Shown: positions 6,606 to 15,310 of the stretch, one piece after another
Layout of the letters: each line of letters starts with the position of its first letter
How positions within the stretch are numbered: the first letter of the stretch is position 1
Source of the DNA: UBA791 sp963602355
Lineage (GTDB): Bacteria; Cyanobacteriota; Vampirovibrionia; Gastranaerophilales; Gastranaerophilaceae
DNA length: 38,488 nucleotides
Direction of reading: 5' to 3'
Assembly: GCA_963602355.1 (NCBI GenBank)
Contig: CAVCIU010000014.1
Location: forward strand, 1 to 38,488
Notes under the pieces: generated by a model
What the model saw: the letters and a program-made list of their open reading frames with translations, nothing else
Told to the model about the DNA's origin: nothing
Databases searched by the model: none
Program-made: the position numbers and the translations under genes

Positions 6606-7724
6606 TAAATCGTAACCTTTTAAAAAGCTTTTATAATCAATTTTTTCATCTGCAGAGTGCATGTTGTACAAGTCTGCAAGACCTAGCAAGAAAGGTATAA
6701 ATGTTTCACCTTTTGCATTTTTGTGTTGGCAATAAATATGAGTTTCAGCACCTGCGTGGAATGAATTAATTTCATATTTTACACCAAGTTTTTGTGCTGC
6801 TTTTTCAAATACTTCTGGAATATAAGTATCATTTGATTTTTCAAAAGCTGGCATTTTTTGTTTAAATACTGCATCTGCCTTAGCAATACCTTCATATTTT
6901 TCGTTGAATTTATCAACAATTTTCATAACTTTGTCGATTAGTTCATTTTCTTTTGCTAAATCAGCGCTACGAATAGAATATGAAGCTTCTGCGTGAGGAT
7001 TTAAAACGTTTGTAACTTTAATATCACCAGCTTTAATACCACCAAGGTTAATTGATGTTACAACACCTGTTTCATCAGCATAATAAACACCTTGTGGAAT
7101 TTCATTACAAAGCTCTGCAATTAATTTTGCAGCATTCGGCTTTGTTTTATCAGCAATTTCAATACCTGAGTGTCCGCCTTTACAATTAATTTCAACATGA
7201 CCGTTGCAGTAGCTTGCACCAGAAACTTGTAGTACCCCGAATTCGTCAGCATCACAAACGATTACATATTTTGAGTCTAAGTTATTAAAATCAAAGTTGT
7301 GAATACCGCTCATACCGTTTTCTTCGTCTCTTGTGAATACAACTTCAAGTCCGCCGTGTTTCATGTCTGAATTTTTAGTATCTTTCAATAATTTTAATGC
7401 AGCTGACATTCCGAATTTATCGTCTCCGCCAAGAGTTCTATTGTTAGCATGAATAAAATCTCCATCTAAAATTGGTGTAACTGGTGAATCATCACCAACT
7501 ACGTCCATATGCGAAGACAATGCCATCATTGGTTTTGAACTATCAGTTGCTGGTAATTTAATAACTACATTGTTGTAGCTATCTGTCATAAAATTTAAAC
7601 CTTCTTTTTTACAAAAGTCTCTAACCCAATCTACAACTTTTTCTTCGTGTAGAGAAGGTGAAGGAATACTTGTTAAATTGTAAAAAATGTCGATTAATTC
7701 GTGTTCTTTTCTAAGTTTTTCCAT
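6573..7724 (-). CDS. PepT-like M20 peptidase
   Basis: This is a zinc aminopeptidase of the M20B (peptidase T / PepT-like) group, likely cytosolic and acting on short peptides. From the ATG at 7724 it has 383 residues. Metal-site motifs are visible: SSHMDVV (H72, D74), GGDDKFG (D101), DEENG (E134/E135), CDAD (D158/D160), and later HAGAETH. The dimerisation insert begins near INCKGGHSG. The alternative start 14 codons upstream lies inside the preceding gene; AGAGGT before 7724 supports the shorter form. The preceding gene's stop is 1 nt upstream, so translation is probably coupled. No signal peptide. Exact substrate class is uncertain. Confidence 0.85.
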   Translation of the reverse strand: MEKLRKEHELIDIFYNLTSIPSPSLHEEKVVDWVRDFCKKEGLNFMTDSYNNVVIKLPATDSSKPMMALSSHMDVVGDDSPVTPILDGDFIHANNRTLGGDDKFGMSAALKLLKDTKNSDMKHGGLEVVFTRDEENGMSGIHNFDFNNLDSKYVIVCDADEFGVLQVSGASYCNGHVEINCKGGHSGIEIADKTKPNAAKLIAELCNEIPQGVYYADETGVVTSINLGGIKAGDIKVTNVLNPHAEASYSIRSADLAKENELIDKVMKIVDKFNEKYEGIAKADAVFKQKMPAFEKSNDTYIPEVFEKAAQKLGVKYEINSFHAGAETHIYCQHKNAKGETFIPFLLGLADLYNMHSADEKIDYKSFLKGYDLLKEFFFQFNK

Positions 7725-7725
7725 A

Positions 7726-7929
7726 TTATCTACCTCTAAAAAATCTTTGTCCTGTTCCGCCCTCACCTATTGGTATTCTAATTGGTCGCATACAACGAGG
7801 GCATCGACCTACGTATGCTGTACCTTCTTTGTTTTTATAAATCCTTACATAAACATTACAACATTCAAATGTTATGCCTAAGAATTGTCTTTTTTCACGT
7901 TTTTGTTCGTTGTTTTCGTCTTCACACAT
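7726..7929 (-). CDS. Small CxxC (zinc-ribbon-like) protein
   Basis: This 67-residue protein has ECC near residue 25 and CPRC near residue 46, consistent with one zinc site, followed by a basic, glycine-rich tail (GEGGTGQRFFRGR). I cannot name the family, but the aromatic and glycine pattern (YVRIYKNKEGTAYVGRCPRC) looks conserved rather than random. A GTG three codons upstream is possible, but AGGTG lies 6 nt before the ATG at 7929 and favours that start. The SD overlaps the stop of the upstream GHL10 gene, and the stop of this gene is 1 nt from the peptidase ATG, making a tightly coupled operon. A role in nucleic-acid or metal binding is only a guess. Confidence 0.7.
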   Translation of the reverse strand: MCEDENNEQKREKRQFLGITFECCNVYVRIYKNKEGTAYVGRCPRCMRPIRIPIGEGGTGQRFFRGR

Positions 7930-7938
7930 AATAATCAC

Positions 7939-9768
7939 CTATTTATTAGTTTTGTATGAACTTACAGTTCTAGGTACTGAAACCTTGCATTGAGATGAAT
8001 CAAATGCACTGCAAGATAGAATTTTCTTATATTTTTCTGCAAAGTGAGCATAATCAAATATAATTACACCGCCTAAATTTACTTTTCTAGTTTCATGGAC
8101 TTGTCTTATTAGGTCTTCTTCTGCTCCGCCCATAAATGTTACGAATAAGCCTGCGTAAAGTTTTGTATTTGTGTTGCAAATATGTTTTCTGAAATCGTAA
8201 ACCATTTGTTTCATAGTTTTAGGATCACAAGTTAAGAATAACGGAGTGAATCCGTCAACCAAACCTGATTGTGCCCATTTAGCCCAGTTTTGTTGTTTTA
8301 CGGCAGTAGCTTGATTTAGGTTTGGAAATACAACAGCTGTAAATAAAACTTTGTTTGAACGGCATAGACAGCTTACTTTTTGAACCATTTGTTCAATTTT
8401 GTTTTGTCTATATCTGCTCCATAAATCCCAACGAGAATCTTTTGAAGTTATGTCATAAGGGTCAATACCATAAAGTCCTTTAAATTCGTCTCTAGCATAT
8501 TTTGTATAACCCCAGTTTGAATCGATATATCCAGCATAACCGCTTGATACAGATTGTGGGTATCTGATGTAATCAAGGTTGATACCGTCTGGTCTATAAT
8601 TAATAATAATTTCTTTGATTAAAGATAGTGCAAACTCTTGTACTTCAGGATTTGCAGGATCAAGGAAATATCCGTTGTGTTCTGACAACGATGGGTGTAA
8701 ACCAGGTTTGTTTGCATTACGTCTGTTAACGTTAGCCCATTCTGGTTTTTTGGCTAAGATTGACTCTGGATAATCTGTTGGGACTTTGTTACCAACATAA
8801 AAACTTTCAAACCAAATATTTACCTTGATATTTCGTTTGTGAGCTTCTTGAATCCAAATTCTAAGTGGGTCAAAGCCTGTAAAGAACTCATTTTGAGTCG
8901 TAAAGCCATAGCTTCTCATAACATTACTTGGATAAATTGTTTTACCGTGATAGAAAGTTTCTAGGAATATATTATTAATACCTGTTTTTTGCATATCATT
9001 CAAAGTGTTAATGATAGCAGTTTTTGAAGTAGCAGTTGGTCTAATCCAAACACCTTTTAGTTCACTTTCTTTGAAAGGAACTGATGATGCGATAGCGCCA
9101 TTTGCGTGTTCAATTGATAAAGTTGAATATTTTTGTACATTTCTTGGGCTAAATTTAGCTCTTTTTAAGAAATAATTAGCTCTTGAGATATATGCTTTTG
9201 GTAATGATGAATCATAATTTAAAAGATTGCTTTCGTAGTAGTTAATCATAGAATTAGCTTCTTTAATCTTTTCTTGAGCATCATAAATAAAGCTTTCAGA
9301 AGTGATATAAGCTGTTATAGTTTTATTATATTTATCAATATAAACTTTTGTACCTACCATAAGGTTTTCGTTCATCCATTTTTTAGCACGACCATGACCA
9401 CTAATTACAAATCCGTCTTTAGGAATTAGTGAATCTGCACCACTAAGACTTACTACTGTATTACCTTGTACGATAGCTTCTCCACCGTATTCATTTGTTT
9501 CAGTTGAGGTACCAAATTTTGGAGTATAAATTACTAATTGGTTAGCACCTCTAACCCCAGGAAAGCTACTACCGCTTGGGTTTGTGTATGTGTTAGGGTC
9601 AATTGCATTAATTTTAAATAATTCTTGGGAAAAAATAACTTCATGCTTTTTAGGTTGATATTCTTCCCACGCGTTTTTACTGCAATCAGTATTACCCCTC
9701 GCTAGTGCTGGTATAAACATTTGCAATGCCAATAAACATATTAAAACTAAACGTACTTTTTTAAACAT
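7939..9768 (-). CDS. Secreted GHL10-family glycoside-hydrolase-like protein
   Basis: A 609-residue exported protein. Residues 1-23 are a signal peptide (MFKKVRLVLICLLALQMFIP, then ALA). Residues 75-160 include GGEAIVQGNTVVSLSG and IPKDGFVISGHG, which resemble the C-terminal part of phosphodiester-glycosidase-type domains. A helical linker follows. From about residue 238 (KGVWIRPTA) a GHL10 (DUF187/YngK-like) TIM barrel runs to the end, with WFESFYVG at about 319-326 and DGINLDYIRYPQ at 394-405, where D394/D399 are likely active-site acids. The family is thought to act on envelope or extracellular glycans, but the substrate is unknown. TATAAT is found at 9804-9799 upstream. Confidence 0.85.
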   Translation of the reverse strand: MFKKVRLVLICLLALQMFIPALARGNTDCSKNAWEEYQPKKHEVIFSQELFKINAIDPNTYTNPSGSSFPGVRGANQLVIYTPKFGTSTETNEYGGEAIVQGNTVVSLSGADSLIPKDGFVISGHGRAKKWMNENLMVGTKVYIDKYNKTITAYITSESFIYDAQEKIKEANSMINYYESNLLNYDSSLPKAYISRANYFLKRAKFSPRNVQKYSTLSIEHANGAIASSVPFKESELKGVWIRPTATSKTAIINTLNDMQKTGINNIFLETFYHGKTIYPSNVMRSYGFTTQNEFFTGFDPLRIWIQEAHKRNIKVNIWFESFYVGNKVPTDYPESILAKKPEWANVNRRNANKPGLHPSLSEHNGYFLDPANPEVQEFALSLIKEIIINYRPDGINLDYIRYPQSVSSGYAGYIDSNWGYTKYARDEFKGLYGIDPYDITSKDSRWDLWSRYRQNKIEQMVQKVSCLCRSNKVLFTAVVFPNLNQATAVKQQNWAKWAQSGLVDGFTPLFLTCDPKTMKQMVYDFRKHICNTNTKLYAGLFVTFMGGAEEDLIRQVHETRKVNLGGVIIFDYAHFAEKYKKILSCSAFDSSQCKVSVPRTVSSYKTNK

Positions 9769-9798
9769 TTAATTCAATCCCCATTCCCTAATCTTATA

Positions 9799-9804
9799 AT
9801 TATA
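9799..9804 (-). promoter_or_regulatory. Putative -10 box before the GHL10 gene
   Basis: On the minus strand TATAAT lies 30 nt upstream of the ATG, in the 55-nt gap after the TPR gene. No convincing -35 is seen. It would allow the GHL10-peptidase block to be transcribed apart from the TPR gene. Confidence 0.4.
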
Positions 9805-9823
9805 TACTATGATATAACTATAA

Positions 9824-10432
9824 TTATTTTTTTAATTCATCTAATAAGATGATTTTATTTTTTAATTCTTTTGAAGGGTTTAGCATATAAGCAAGATTAT
9901 AATAATACTTTGCGTTTTCCAACTCTCCAAGTTTAGCATTTACAACGGCAAGTCTTATTATTAAATCATAATTAGCCTTCATGCCATTTGCAAATGCCAC
10001 AGTGTAGCTTTTTCTAGCTTTTCTATAATCTCTTTCATCGTCATGAAAAATGCCATAATAATAATTTACGATAGGATTTTTTAAATCTAAGTTCAAGCCT
10101 CTATCCAAAAAGGCTTTAGCATAAACACGATTGTGCATTTTTCCATAAATATGACCAATTGTTGCCATAACAATTGGATCAAAAGGGTTAATTTTTGTCA
10201 TGGTTTGATAAGCACCAACGGCACGAGAATAGTACATCTGACGTTCATTTTCTGTTTTTGCATTACGAGCTTTCAAAAAATTATAATCAGCCGTTTTTCG
10301 CCATTGGTTATAGTTTAAAGCTGTATAATCAATGTATACTCCGTCATATTCAATTCCTCCCTCAAGTGAATACACTAAATTAGGTGTAAATACTAGATAG
10401 AAGAGTAATGTTAAAATGTAAAAATTTCTCAT
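9824..10432 (-). CDS. TPR-repeat protein with signal peptide
   Basis: The 202-residue protein starts with a signal-peptide-like segment (MRNFYILTLLFYLVFTPNLV, cleavage possibly near VYS). From about residue 65 it has tetratricopeptide-like helix pairs, for example AVGAYQTMTKINPFDP, AKAFLDRGLNLDLKNPIV, ARKSYTVAFANGMK and NAKYYYNLAYMLNPS. TPRs mediate protein-protein contact, here probably on the outer side of the inner membrane. No enzymatic motif is visible. There is no clear SD. It is first in the minus-strand group and divergent from nuoA. Confidence 0.75.
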   Translation of the reverse strand: MRNFYILTLLFYLVFTPNLVYSLEGGIEYDGVYIDYTALNYNQWRKTADYNFLKARNAKTENERQMYYSRAVGAYQTMTKINPFDPIVMATIGHIYGKMHNRVYAKAFLDRGLNLDLKNPIVNYYYGIFHDDERDYRKARKSYTVAFANGMKANYDLIIRLAVVNAKLGELENAKYYYNLAYMLNPSKELKNKIILLDELKK

Positions 10433-10463
10433 AAAATTTGCTTAATATATCACAACAAAGACT

Positions 10464-10491
10464 ATTATATCACGAAATTTTTCTGTATAAT
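10464..10491. promoter_or_regulatory. Divergent promoters: TPR gene (-) and nuo operon (+)
   Basis: On the minus strand, TGATATAAT (10472-10464) is an extended -10 for the TPR gene. On the plus strand, TATAAT at 10486-10491 is the likely -10 of the nuo operon, 31 nt before the nuoA start codon. The two boxes are only about 14 bp apart, so polymerases would compete. Neither has a strong -35. Confidence 0.55.
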
Positions 10492-10521
10492 ATATTAATT
10501 ACATATTGGCGAGGATTGATT

Positions 10522-10878
10522 TTGACAGAGCTGACTTATATAATTGTTTTTTCCATTCTATCACTTCTATTTGCAGTAGCTTCAATAGTTGCAAGTATTG
10601 TTTGTGCTTACAAGAATGAAACTAATTCAAAGTCAGAAATTTATGAATGCGGTATGAAATTGTTTTCTGATTCAAAACTTCAATTTGACATAAAATATTT
10701 CAATTTTGCAGTTTTGTTTTTGATTTTTGATGTCGAAACAATATTTTTATTTCCATTTGCTGTATCTTTCAATAAATTCGATATTTTTATCTTATTTGAA
10801 ATATTTTTATTCGTTTTAATACTTTTATTTGCATTAATTTATGCAATTAGAAAAAATTTATTAGAGGTGAATAAATGA
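10522..10878 (+). CDS. nuoA: Complex I subunit NuoA
   Basis: A membrane subunit of the proton-pumping quinone oxidoreductase. The likely start is TTG at 10522, placed 6 nt after GAGGA, giving 118 residues with three transmembrane helices and the conserved motif YECGMK, followed by FAVLFLIFDVETIFLFPFA, the family signature. A longer in-frame start at 10438 would overlap the promoter and is rejected. It is the first gene of the nuo operon. Its last 4 bp overlap nuoB (ATGA). Confidence 0.93.
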   Translation: MTELTYIIVFSILSLLFAVASIVASIVCAYKNETNSKSEIYECGMKLFSDSKLQFDIKYFNFAVLFLIFDVETIFLFPFAVSFNKFDIFILFEIFLFVLILLFALIYAIRKNLLEVNK

Positions 10879-11432
10879 ATGTAATTGTTTCAAGCATTGA
10901 TTATATTTTAAATTGGAGTAGAGCTAATTCTCTTTGGCCTCTTACTTTTGCAACTTCTTGTTGCGGAATTGAAATGATGCAGACTTCTGCTGCAGATTTT
11001 GATATTGCACGTTTTGGCTCAGAAGTTTTTAGAGGGTCTCCAAGACAAGCTGATTTATTGATTTGTGCTGGTACTATTACGCATAAAATGGCGCCAGCTT
11101 TGCTAAAATTATATGAGCAAATGCCTGAACCTAAATATGTTATCGCAATGGGTGCATGTACTTGTGGTGGCGGAATGTTTGCGGACTCTTATTCAGTTGT
11201 TAACGGTGTTGATAAGATTATCCCTGTAGATATTTATCTTCCAATGTGTCCACCAAAGCCTGAAGCGCTTTTAGATGCAATTAGAAAATTACAGGCAAAT
11301 ATCAAAAAAGAATCTATCATTGATAGAGATAAATTTGTTGCAAAACATTATTCTTGCTTAAAAGAAGAAAACGATATTTTAGTTAAAGACACTGATTTGA
11401 CTATAACAAAATTGGGGGTGGACTTTGATTAA
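10875..11432 (+). CDS. nuoB: Complex I subunit NuoB
   Basis: NuoB carries iron-sulfur cluster N2, the last electron carrier before quinone. The 185-residue protein has the expected ligands: tandem Cys29-Cys30 (TSCCGIEMM), Cys95 (GACTCGGG) and Cys125 (CPPKPEAL). An extra Cys97 lies beside the third ligand. All cluster ligands are intact, so the core electron path is functional. It overlaps nuoA by 4 bp and nuoC by 8 bp. Confidence 0.96.
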   Translation: MNVIVSSIDYILNWSRANSLWPLTFATSCCGIEMMQTSAADFDIARFGSEVFRGSPRQADLLICAGTITHKMAPALLKLYEQMPEPKYVIAMGACTCGGGMFADSYSVVNGVDKIIPVDIYLPMCPPKPEALLDAIRKLQANIKKESIIDRDKFVAKHYSCLKEENDILVKDTDLTITKLGVDFD

Positions 11433-11856
11433 TACTGATTTATTAAAAGAATACTACCCAGAAATCTTCGTAAATGATGATTATATTTACGTTGAAAAAG
11501 ATATATATGATGTTATTAGCTTCTTAAAAACAAGAAATATCATTTGTTTTGATATGTTAACTGAAATTATTGCTACTGATTACCGTCAATTTATACAACT
11601 TTGTTATAACTTATATTCAACAGAAAGCAATGAGTTCGTAAAAGTTATTACTAATGTTACAACTAATTCAATAAAATCAGTTGTTTCGTTATATAAAAGC
11701 GCACATTTTGATGAATGCGAAATTTTCGATTTGTTTGGGATTAAATTTGAAGGCAACGACAATTTAAAGAGATTATATATGCCTGAAACTTGGCAAGGAC
11801 ACCCTCTTTTGAAATCGTATGTTCAAAACGATGAAAGGTTGGTGTGGAATGACTAA
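11425..11856 (+). CDS. nuoC: Complex I subunit NuoC (30-kDa type)
   Basis: A peripheral-arm subunit. The 143-residue protein has the family signature in SAHFDECEIFDLFGIKFEG and PETWQGHPLLKSY. The best start is TTG at 11425, preceded by GGGGGTGG and overlapping the nuoB stop. It is a separate gene, not fused to nuoD as in some bacteria. The motif usually written G-H-P-D-L is here GNDNL, a modest divergence. It overlaps nuoD by 8 bp. Confidence 0.92.
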   Translation: MINTDLLKEYYPEIFVNDDYIYVEKDIYDVISFLKTRNIICFDMLTEIIATDYRQFIQLCYNLYSTESNEFVKVITNVTTNSIKSVVSLYKSAHFDECEIFDLFGIKFEGNDNLKRLYMPETWQGHPLLKSYVQNDERLVWND

Positions 11857-12955
11857 CCAATTCAGAGAAATGAAAATTAATGTTGGACCTCAACACCCTT
11901 CTACGCATGGGGTTTTGAGATTGATTTTAAACCTAGACGGAGAAATCATAAAATCTTGCACACCAGAGGTTGGATATCTTCATCGTGGCATTGAGAAAAT
12001 GGCTGAAAGCCGTACATATTTACAATACTTACCTGTTGTAGATAGAATTGATTATCTTGGCGGATTTTTTAATTCGTTTGTTTATTGCGATGCAATTGAA
12101 AAAATTGCTAATATTGAAGTTTCTAAAAAAGCTCAATATATAAGAGTTTTATGTATGGAACTTAACCGTATCGCATCTCACTTATTGTGGTTGGGCACAT
12201 ACTTACTTGATTTAGGGGCGTCTTCGCCATTATTCTATGCTTTTAGAGATAGAGAACGTATTTTGCACATTTTGGAAGAATTAACTGGTCAAAGAATGAT
12301 GTATAACTACTTTACTTTTGGCGGAGTTAGACACGATATACCGGTAGAAATTTTGGATAAAATTCAAAAATTTGTTGATGATATGCCAGCTTGTATTGAA
12401 GATTATGAGGCTATTATCACTGATAATCCTATTTTTAAATCAAGAACAATCGGAAAAGGTTTATTACAAAAAAATAAAGCTATTCAATATTCTATTACAG
12501 GACCAAATTTGCGAGCATCAGGCGTAAATTTAGATTTTAGAAAATCTAATCCATATCTTGTTTATGACGAACTTGATTTTGAGCCAGCGATTGAATATGA
12601 CTGTGATGCTTTTTCAAGATACAAAGTCAGAATTGCTGAATTATATTCATCTTTAGCGATTGTATCTCAATGCGTTGAGTATATTAAATCTTCAAAAGAA
12701 GCAGTTTTAAATAAATCTGTAAAACCAATTGCATTAAATATAAATGGTGAATACACTTCAACTGTTGAAGCTCCAAGAGGTTTAACTTCTTGTACAGTAA
12801 AAGCTGAAGGTAGAAATCCATTGCGTGTTAAATGGAGAACAGGCTCATATTACGCAGTACAAGTTTTACCAGAATTAGTTAAAGATGCTGAAATAGCTGA
12901 TTTAATGGCAATTTTTGGTTCTCTTGATGTAATTTTGCCGGAGGTGGATAAATAA
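11849..12955 (+). CDS. nuoD: Complex I subunit NuoD (49-kDa type)
   Basis: NuoD forms the quinone-binding pocket with NuoB. The 368-residue protein starts MTNQFREMKINVGPQHPSTH at 11849. It contains GPQHPSTHGVLRL, with the quinone-pocket histidine, and the EVGYLHRGIEK motif. The C-terminus ends with the LPEVD-type sequence usual in this family (here ILPEVDK). An upstream in-frame ATG at 11819 would add 10 unrelated residues inside nuoC. The stop overlaps the nuoH start (TAATG). Confidence 0.96.
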   Translation: MTNQFREMKINVGPQHPSTHGVLRLILNLDGEIIKSCTPEVGYLHRGIEKMAESRTYLQYLPVVDRIDYLGGFFNSFVYCDAIEKIANIEVSKKAQYIRVLCMELNRIASHLLWLGTYLLDLGASSPLFYAFRDRERILHILEELTGQRMMYNYFTFGGVRHDIPVEILDKIQKFVDDMPACIEDYEAIITDNPIFKSRTIGKGLLQKNKAIQYSITGPNLRASGVNLDFRKSNPYLVYDELDFEPAIEYDCDAFSRYKVRIAELYSSLAIVSQCVEYIKSSKEAVLNKSVKPIALNINGEYTSTVEAPRGLTSCTVKAEGRNPLRVKWRTGSYYAVQVLPELVKDAEIADLMAIFGSLDVILPEVDK

Positions 12956-14058
12956 TGAGTTATTTATTAAATTTATTTATTGAATATCTTGCAAAATACA
13001 ACTTGCCAAAAGAAATTGCATACGTTGTATTTCCTATTGTGCCATTTATAATAATTGCCGTAGCACTTATTCTAGTTGTTTTAGTATTGGTGCTTATGGA
13101 AAGAAAAGTTTTGGCATTATTCACTCAAAGAAAAGGTCCAAACAGAGTTGGGCTATGGGGTTGTTTGCAAACGGTTGCTGATGCAATTAAATTGTTATGC
13201 AAGGAAAATATTGAACCAAATACAACTGATAAAATATTATTTACTTTAGCGCCAATCATCGCGTTTACACCAGTTATGCTATGCTGGGGTGTAATTCCAT
13301 TTTCTGCAGAATTTGATATGTTCTCAACTTCAATCTCTGCGTTAATGTTTTTAGTAATTGCGCTAATTCCTATTATGGGTACCGTTTTAGCTGGTTATTC
13401 AAGCAATAACAAATATTCGCTAATTGGTGCTGTTCGTTCTGTTGCACAAGCTATAAGCTATGAAATACCAATGATGTTTTCGCTATTATCAATCGCAGTT
13501 TTAGCTTCATCATTGAGTTTAAAAAATATTATTCAATCGCAAATTTCTATGTATCAAGTTTGTGGTTGGTTCATTTTCCCTTGTTTCTTAGGGTTTATGA
13601 TAATGTTTATTTGCGCAATAGCAGAGCTTAATAGATGTCCATTTGACTTGCCAGAAGCTGAAAGTGAACTGGTTGCAGGGTACAATGTAGAATATTCTGG
13701 AATGAGATTTGCTCTATTCTTTTTAGGCGAATATGCAATGTTATTTGCTATGTCTGCATTTATTGTGGCATTATTCTTTGGCGGATTTTTATCACCTTTA
13801 GGTTTTTATATTTCAGAAAAACTTATTTCTAACAATGTTACTGCACAAATTTTTGTTTATTTTGAGCAAGCTGTGTGGTTCTTTATCAAGACTTTTATAA
13901 TATGTTTTATAATTATGTGGGTTAGAGCAACTTTACCTAGATTAAAGTCATCTTCGCTATTAAATTTTGGCTGGAAATTTCTTCTACCACTTTCAATTAT
14001 AAACTTTATGTATATATGCGTATTTAAGTATCTTGTAAATATTGGAGGGCTAAACTAA
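12955..14058 (+). CDS. nuoH: Complex I subunit NuoH
   Basis: NuoH is the membrane subunit at the junction of the quinone site and the proton-pumping arm. The 367-residue, eight-helix protein includes ERKVLALFTQRKGPNRVG at about residue 46, the loop with ISYEIPM, and FDLPEAESELVAGYNVEYSG, all diagnostic. It is linked to nuoD and nuoI by TAATG overlaps. Confidence 0.96.
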   Translation: MSYLLNLFIEYLAKYNLPKEIAYVVFPIVPFIIIAVALILVVLVLVLMERKVLALFTQRKGPNRVGLWGCLQTVADAIKLLCKENIEPNTTDKILFTLAPIIAFTPVMLCWGVIPFSAEFDMFSTSISALMFLVIALIPIMGTVLAGYSSNNKYSLIGAVRSVAQAISYEIPMMFSLLSIAVLASSLSLKNIIQSQISMYQVCGWFIFPCFLGFMIMFICAIAELNRCPFDLPEAESELVAGYNVEYSGMRFALFFLGEYAMLFAMSAFIVALFFGGFLSPLGFYISEKLISNNVTAQIFVYFEQAVWFFIKTFIICFIIMWVRATLPRLKSSSLLNFGWKFLLPLSIINFMYICVFKYLVNIGGLN

Positions 14059-14453
14059 TGTTTAAAGAATTTTTTAAATCAATTTTAGCTCTTGTAAAAG
14101 GTCATATCACTGTATTTAAACATGCTTTCAAAAATCGTGTAACTCTTGAATACCCTGAAAAGAAACAAGTTTTAAACGATAATTTTAGAGGTAAACATAA
14201 TTATGATATTAATATATGTCTTGGTTGTGGAATTTGCCAACAAGTTTGCCCTGCAAATGCGATTATGATTGAAAAACAAGATAACAAAGTTGTTAGTTAT
14301 ACTATCGACTATAAAAAATGTATCTTTTGCGGAAATTGCGCATTCTATTGTAAGCCAAAAGCAATCAAAATGGGTAAAGATTATGAATTAGCAACAGATA
14401 ATAAAGAAAATTTGATTGTAAATTATAAGAAAAGTGAGGAGAATAATGAATAG
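14058..14453 (+). CDS. nuoI: Complex I subunit NuoI
   Basis: An 8Fe-8S ferredoxin-like subunit. The 131-residue protein has two cluster motifs, CLGCGICQQVCP and CIFCGNCAFYCKP, providing ligands for N6a and N6b. In complexes without the NADH module these clusters would be the first electron acceptors, for example from ferredoxin. The second motif has Lys instead of the common Pro directly after its last Cys, which does not affect the ligands. It overlaps nuoH by 1 bp and nuoJ by 8 bp. Confidence 0.95.
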   Translation: MFKEFFKSILALVKGHITVFKHAFKNRVTLEYPEKKQVLNDNFRGKHNYDINICLGCGICQQVCPANAIMIEKQDNKVVSYTIDYKKCIFCGNCAFYCKPKAIKMGKDYELATDNKENLIVNYKKSEENNE

Positions 14454-14991
14454 CTCAGATATTTTAGTTAGCATTATATTTTATACTTGCGCCTTTCTTA
14501 TTTTAGGTTGCGCTATTTGTTCAATTCTTGCTAAAAAGATTATCCATTCAATCTTTTTGGCAGTGATTGTTTTCTTTGCATCTGCAGGGTTATTCTTCCT
14601 ATTAAATGCTCAATATAATGCTGTTGTGCAAATAGCAATTTATGGTTTAGCAGTGCCAATTTTATTTGTATTGGCAATTATGTTTACTTCTCAACAAAAA
14701 GAAGATTTATTAAATTTATCTTTTTCACCAAAATTTTTAATTGCATTAATTTCAGCTGTATTATTGGTTTTAACTATATTTAATATATTAATTATTTCAT
14801 CATCTGTAATTGAGTGGCTATTTACACCTCAATCAGTGCTAAATATAAATTCTTTTGAAATGTTTGATGCTATTTCAACTGGATTATATACAAAATTCTT
14901 CTTCGCCTTTGAATTAGTTTCTCTGCTAATTTTTATGGTGATTTTAGGACTATCAACATTGAACTTATACAAGGAGAAAAAACGTGGGTAA
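14446..14991 (+). CDS. nuoJ: Complex I subunit NuoJ
   Basis: A five-helix membrane subunit of 181 residues starting MNSSDILVSIIF at 14446, after GAGGAG. The conserved helix with AVVQIAIYGLAVPILFVLAI is clear; most family members have VYVGAIAVLFLF here, so AIYGLAVPILF is a recognisable variant. An in-frame start 12 nt upstream is less likely. It overlaps nuoK by 8 bp. Confidence 0.9.
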   Translation: MNSSDILVSIIFYTCAFLILGCAICSILAKKIIHSIFLAVIVFFASAGLFFLLNAQYNAVVQIAIYGLAVPILFVLAIMFTSQQKEDLLNLSFSPKFLIALISAVLLVLTIFNILIISSSVIEWLFTPQSVLNINSFEMFDAISTGLYTKFFFAFELVSLLIFMVILGLSTLNLYKEKKRG

Positions 14992-15310
14992 TTTGATTTG
15001 TAACGTATCGTTGTTTCACTATTTGATAATTGCACTATTACTCTTTGTAGTAGGCTTTGTTGGTGTTATCATTTCAAAAAATATTTTCAAAGTATTAATA
15101 TCAATAGAGTTTATGCTTACATCTGTAAATATTAATTTTATTGCGTTTTCATCATTTGTGGATAACGTAAATATGACAGGATATGTTTTTTCAATATTCT
15201 ACATTGGAATAGGCGCAATAGAATTGGCTATCGCTGTTGCGATTTTTTATCTAATGTATAAATCTAAACATAGCGTTGATATCAATGATTATAAGGAGTT
15301 AAAAGGCTAA
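14984..15310 (+). CDS. nuoK: Complex I subunit NuoK
   Basis: A three-helix subunit of 108 residues starting from GTG at 14984, 7 nt after AAGGAG. The family segment with NIFKVLISIEFMLTSVNINF contains the conserved glutamate of helix 2, and a second conserved glutamate appears in IGAIELAIAVA of helix 3. Both acidic residues matter for proton transfer. The nuoL ATG overlaps its stop by 1 bp. Confidence 0.94.
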   Translation: MGNLICNVSLFHYLIIALLLFVVGFVGVIISKNIFKVLISIEFMLTSVNINFIAFSSFVDNVNMTGYVFSIFYIGIGAIELAIAVAIFYLMYKSKHSVDINDYKELKG

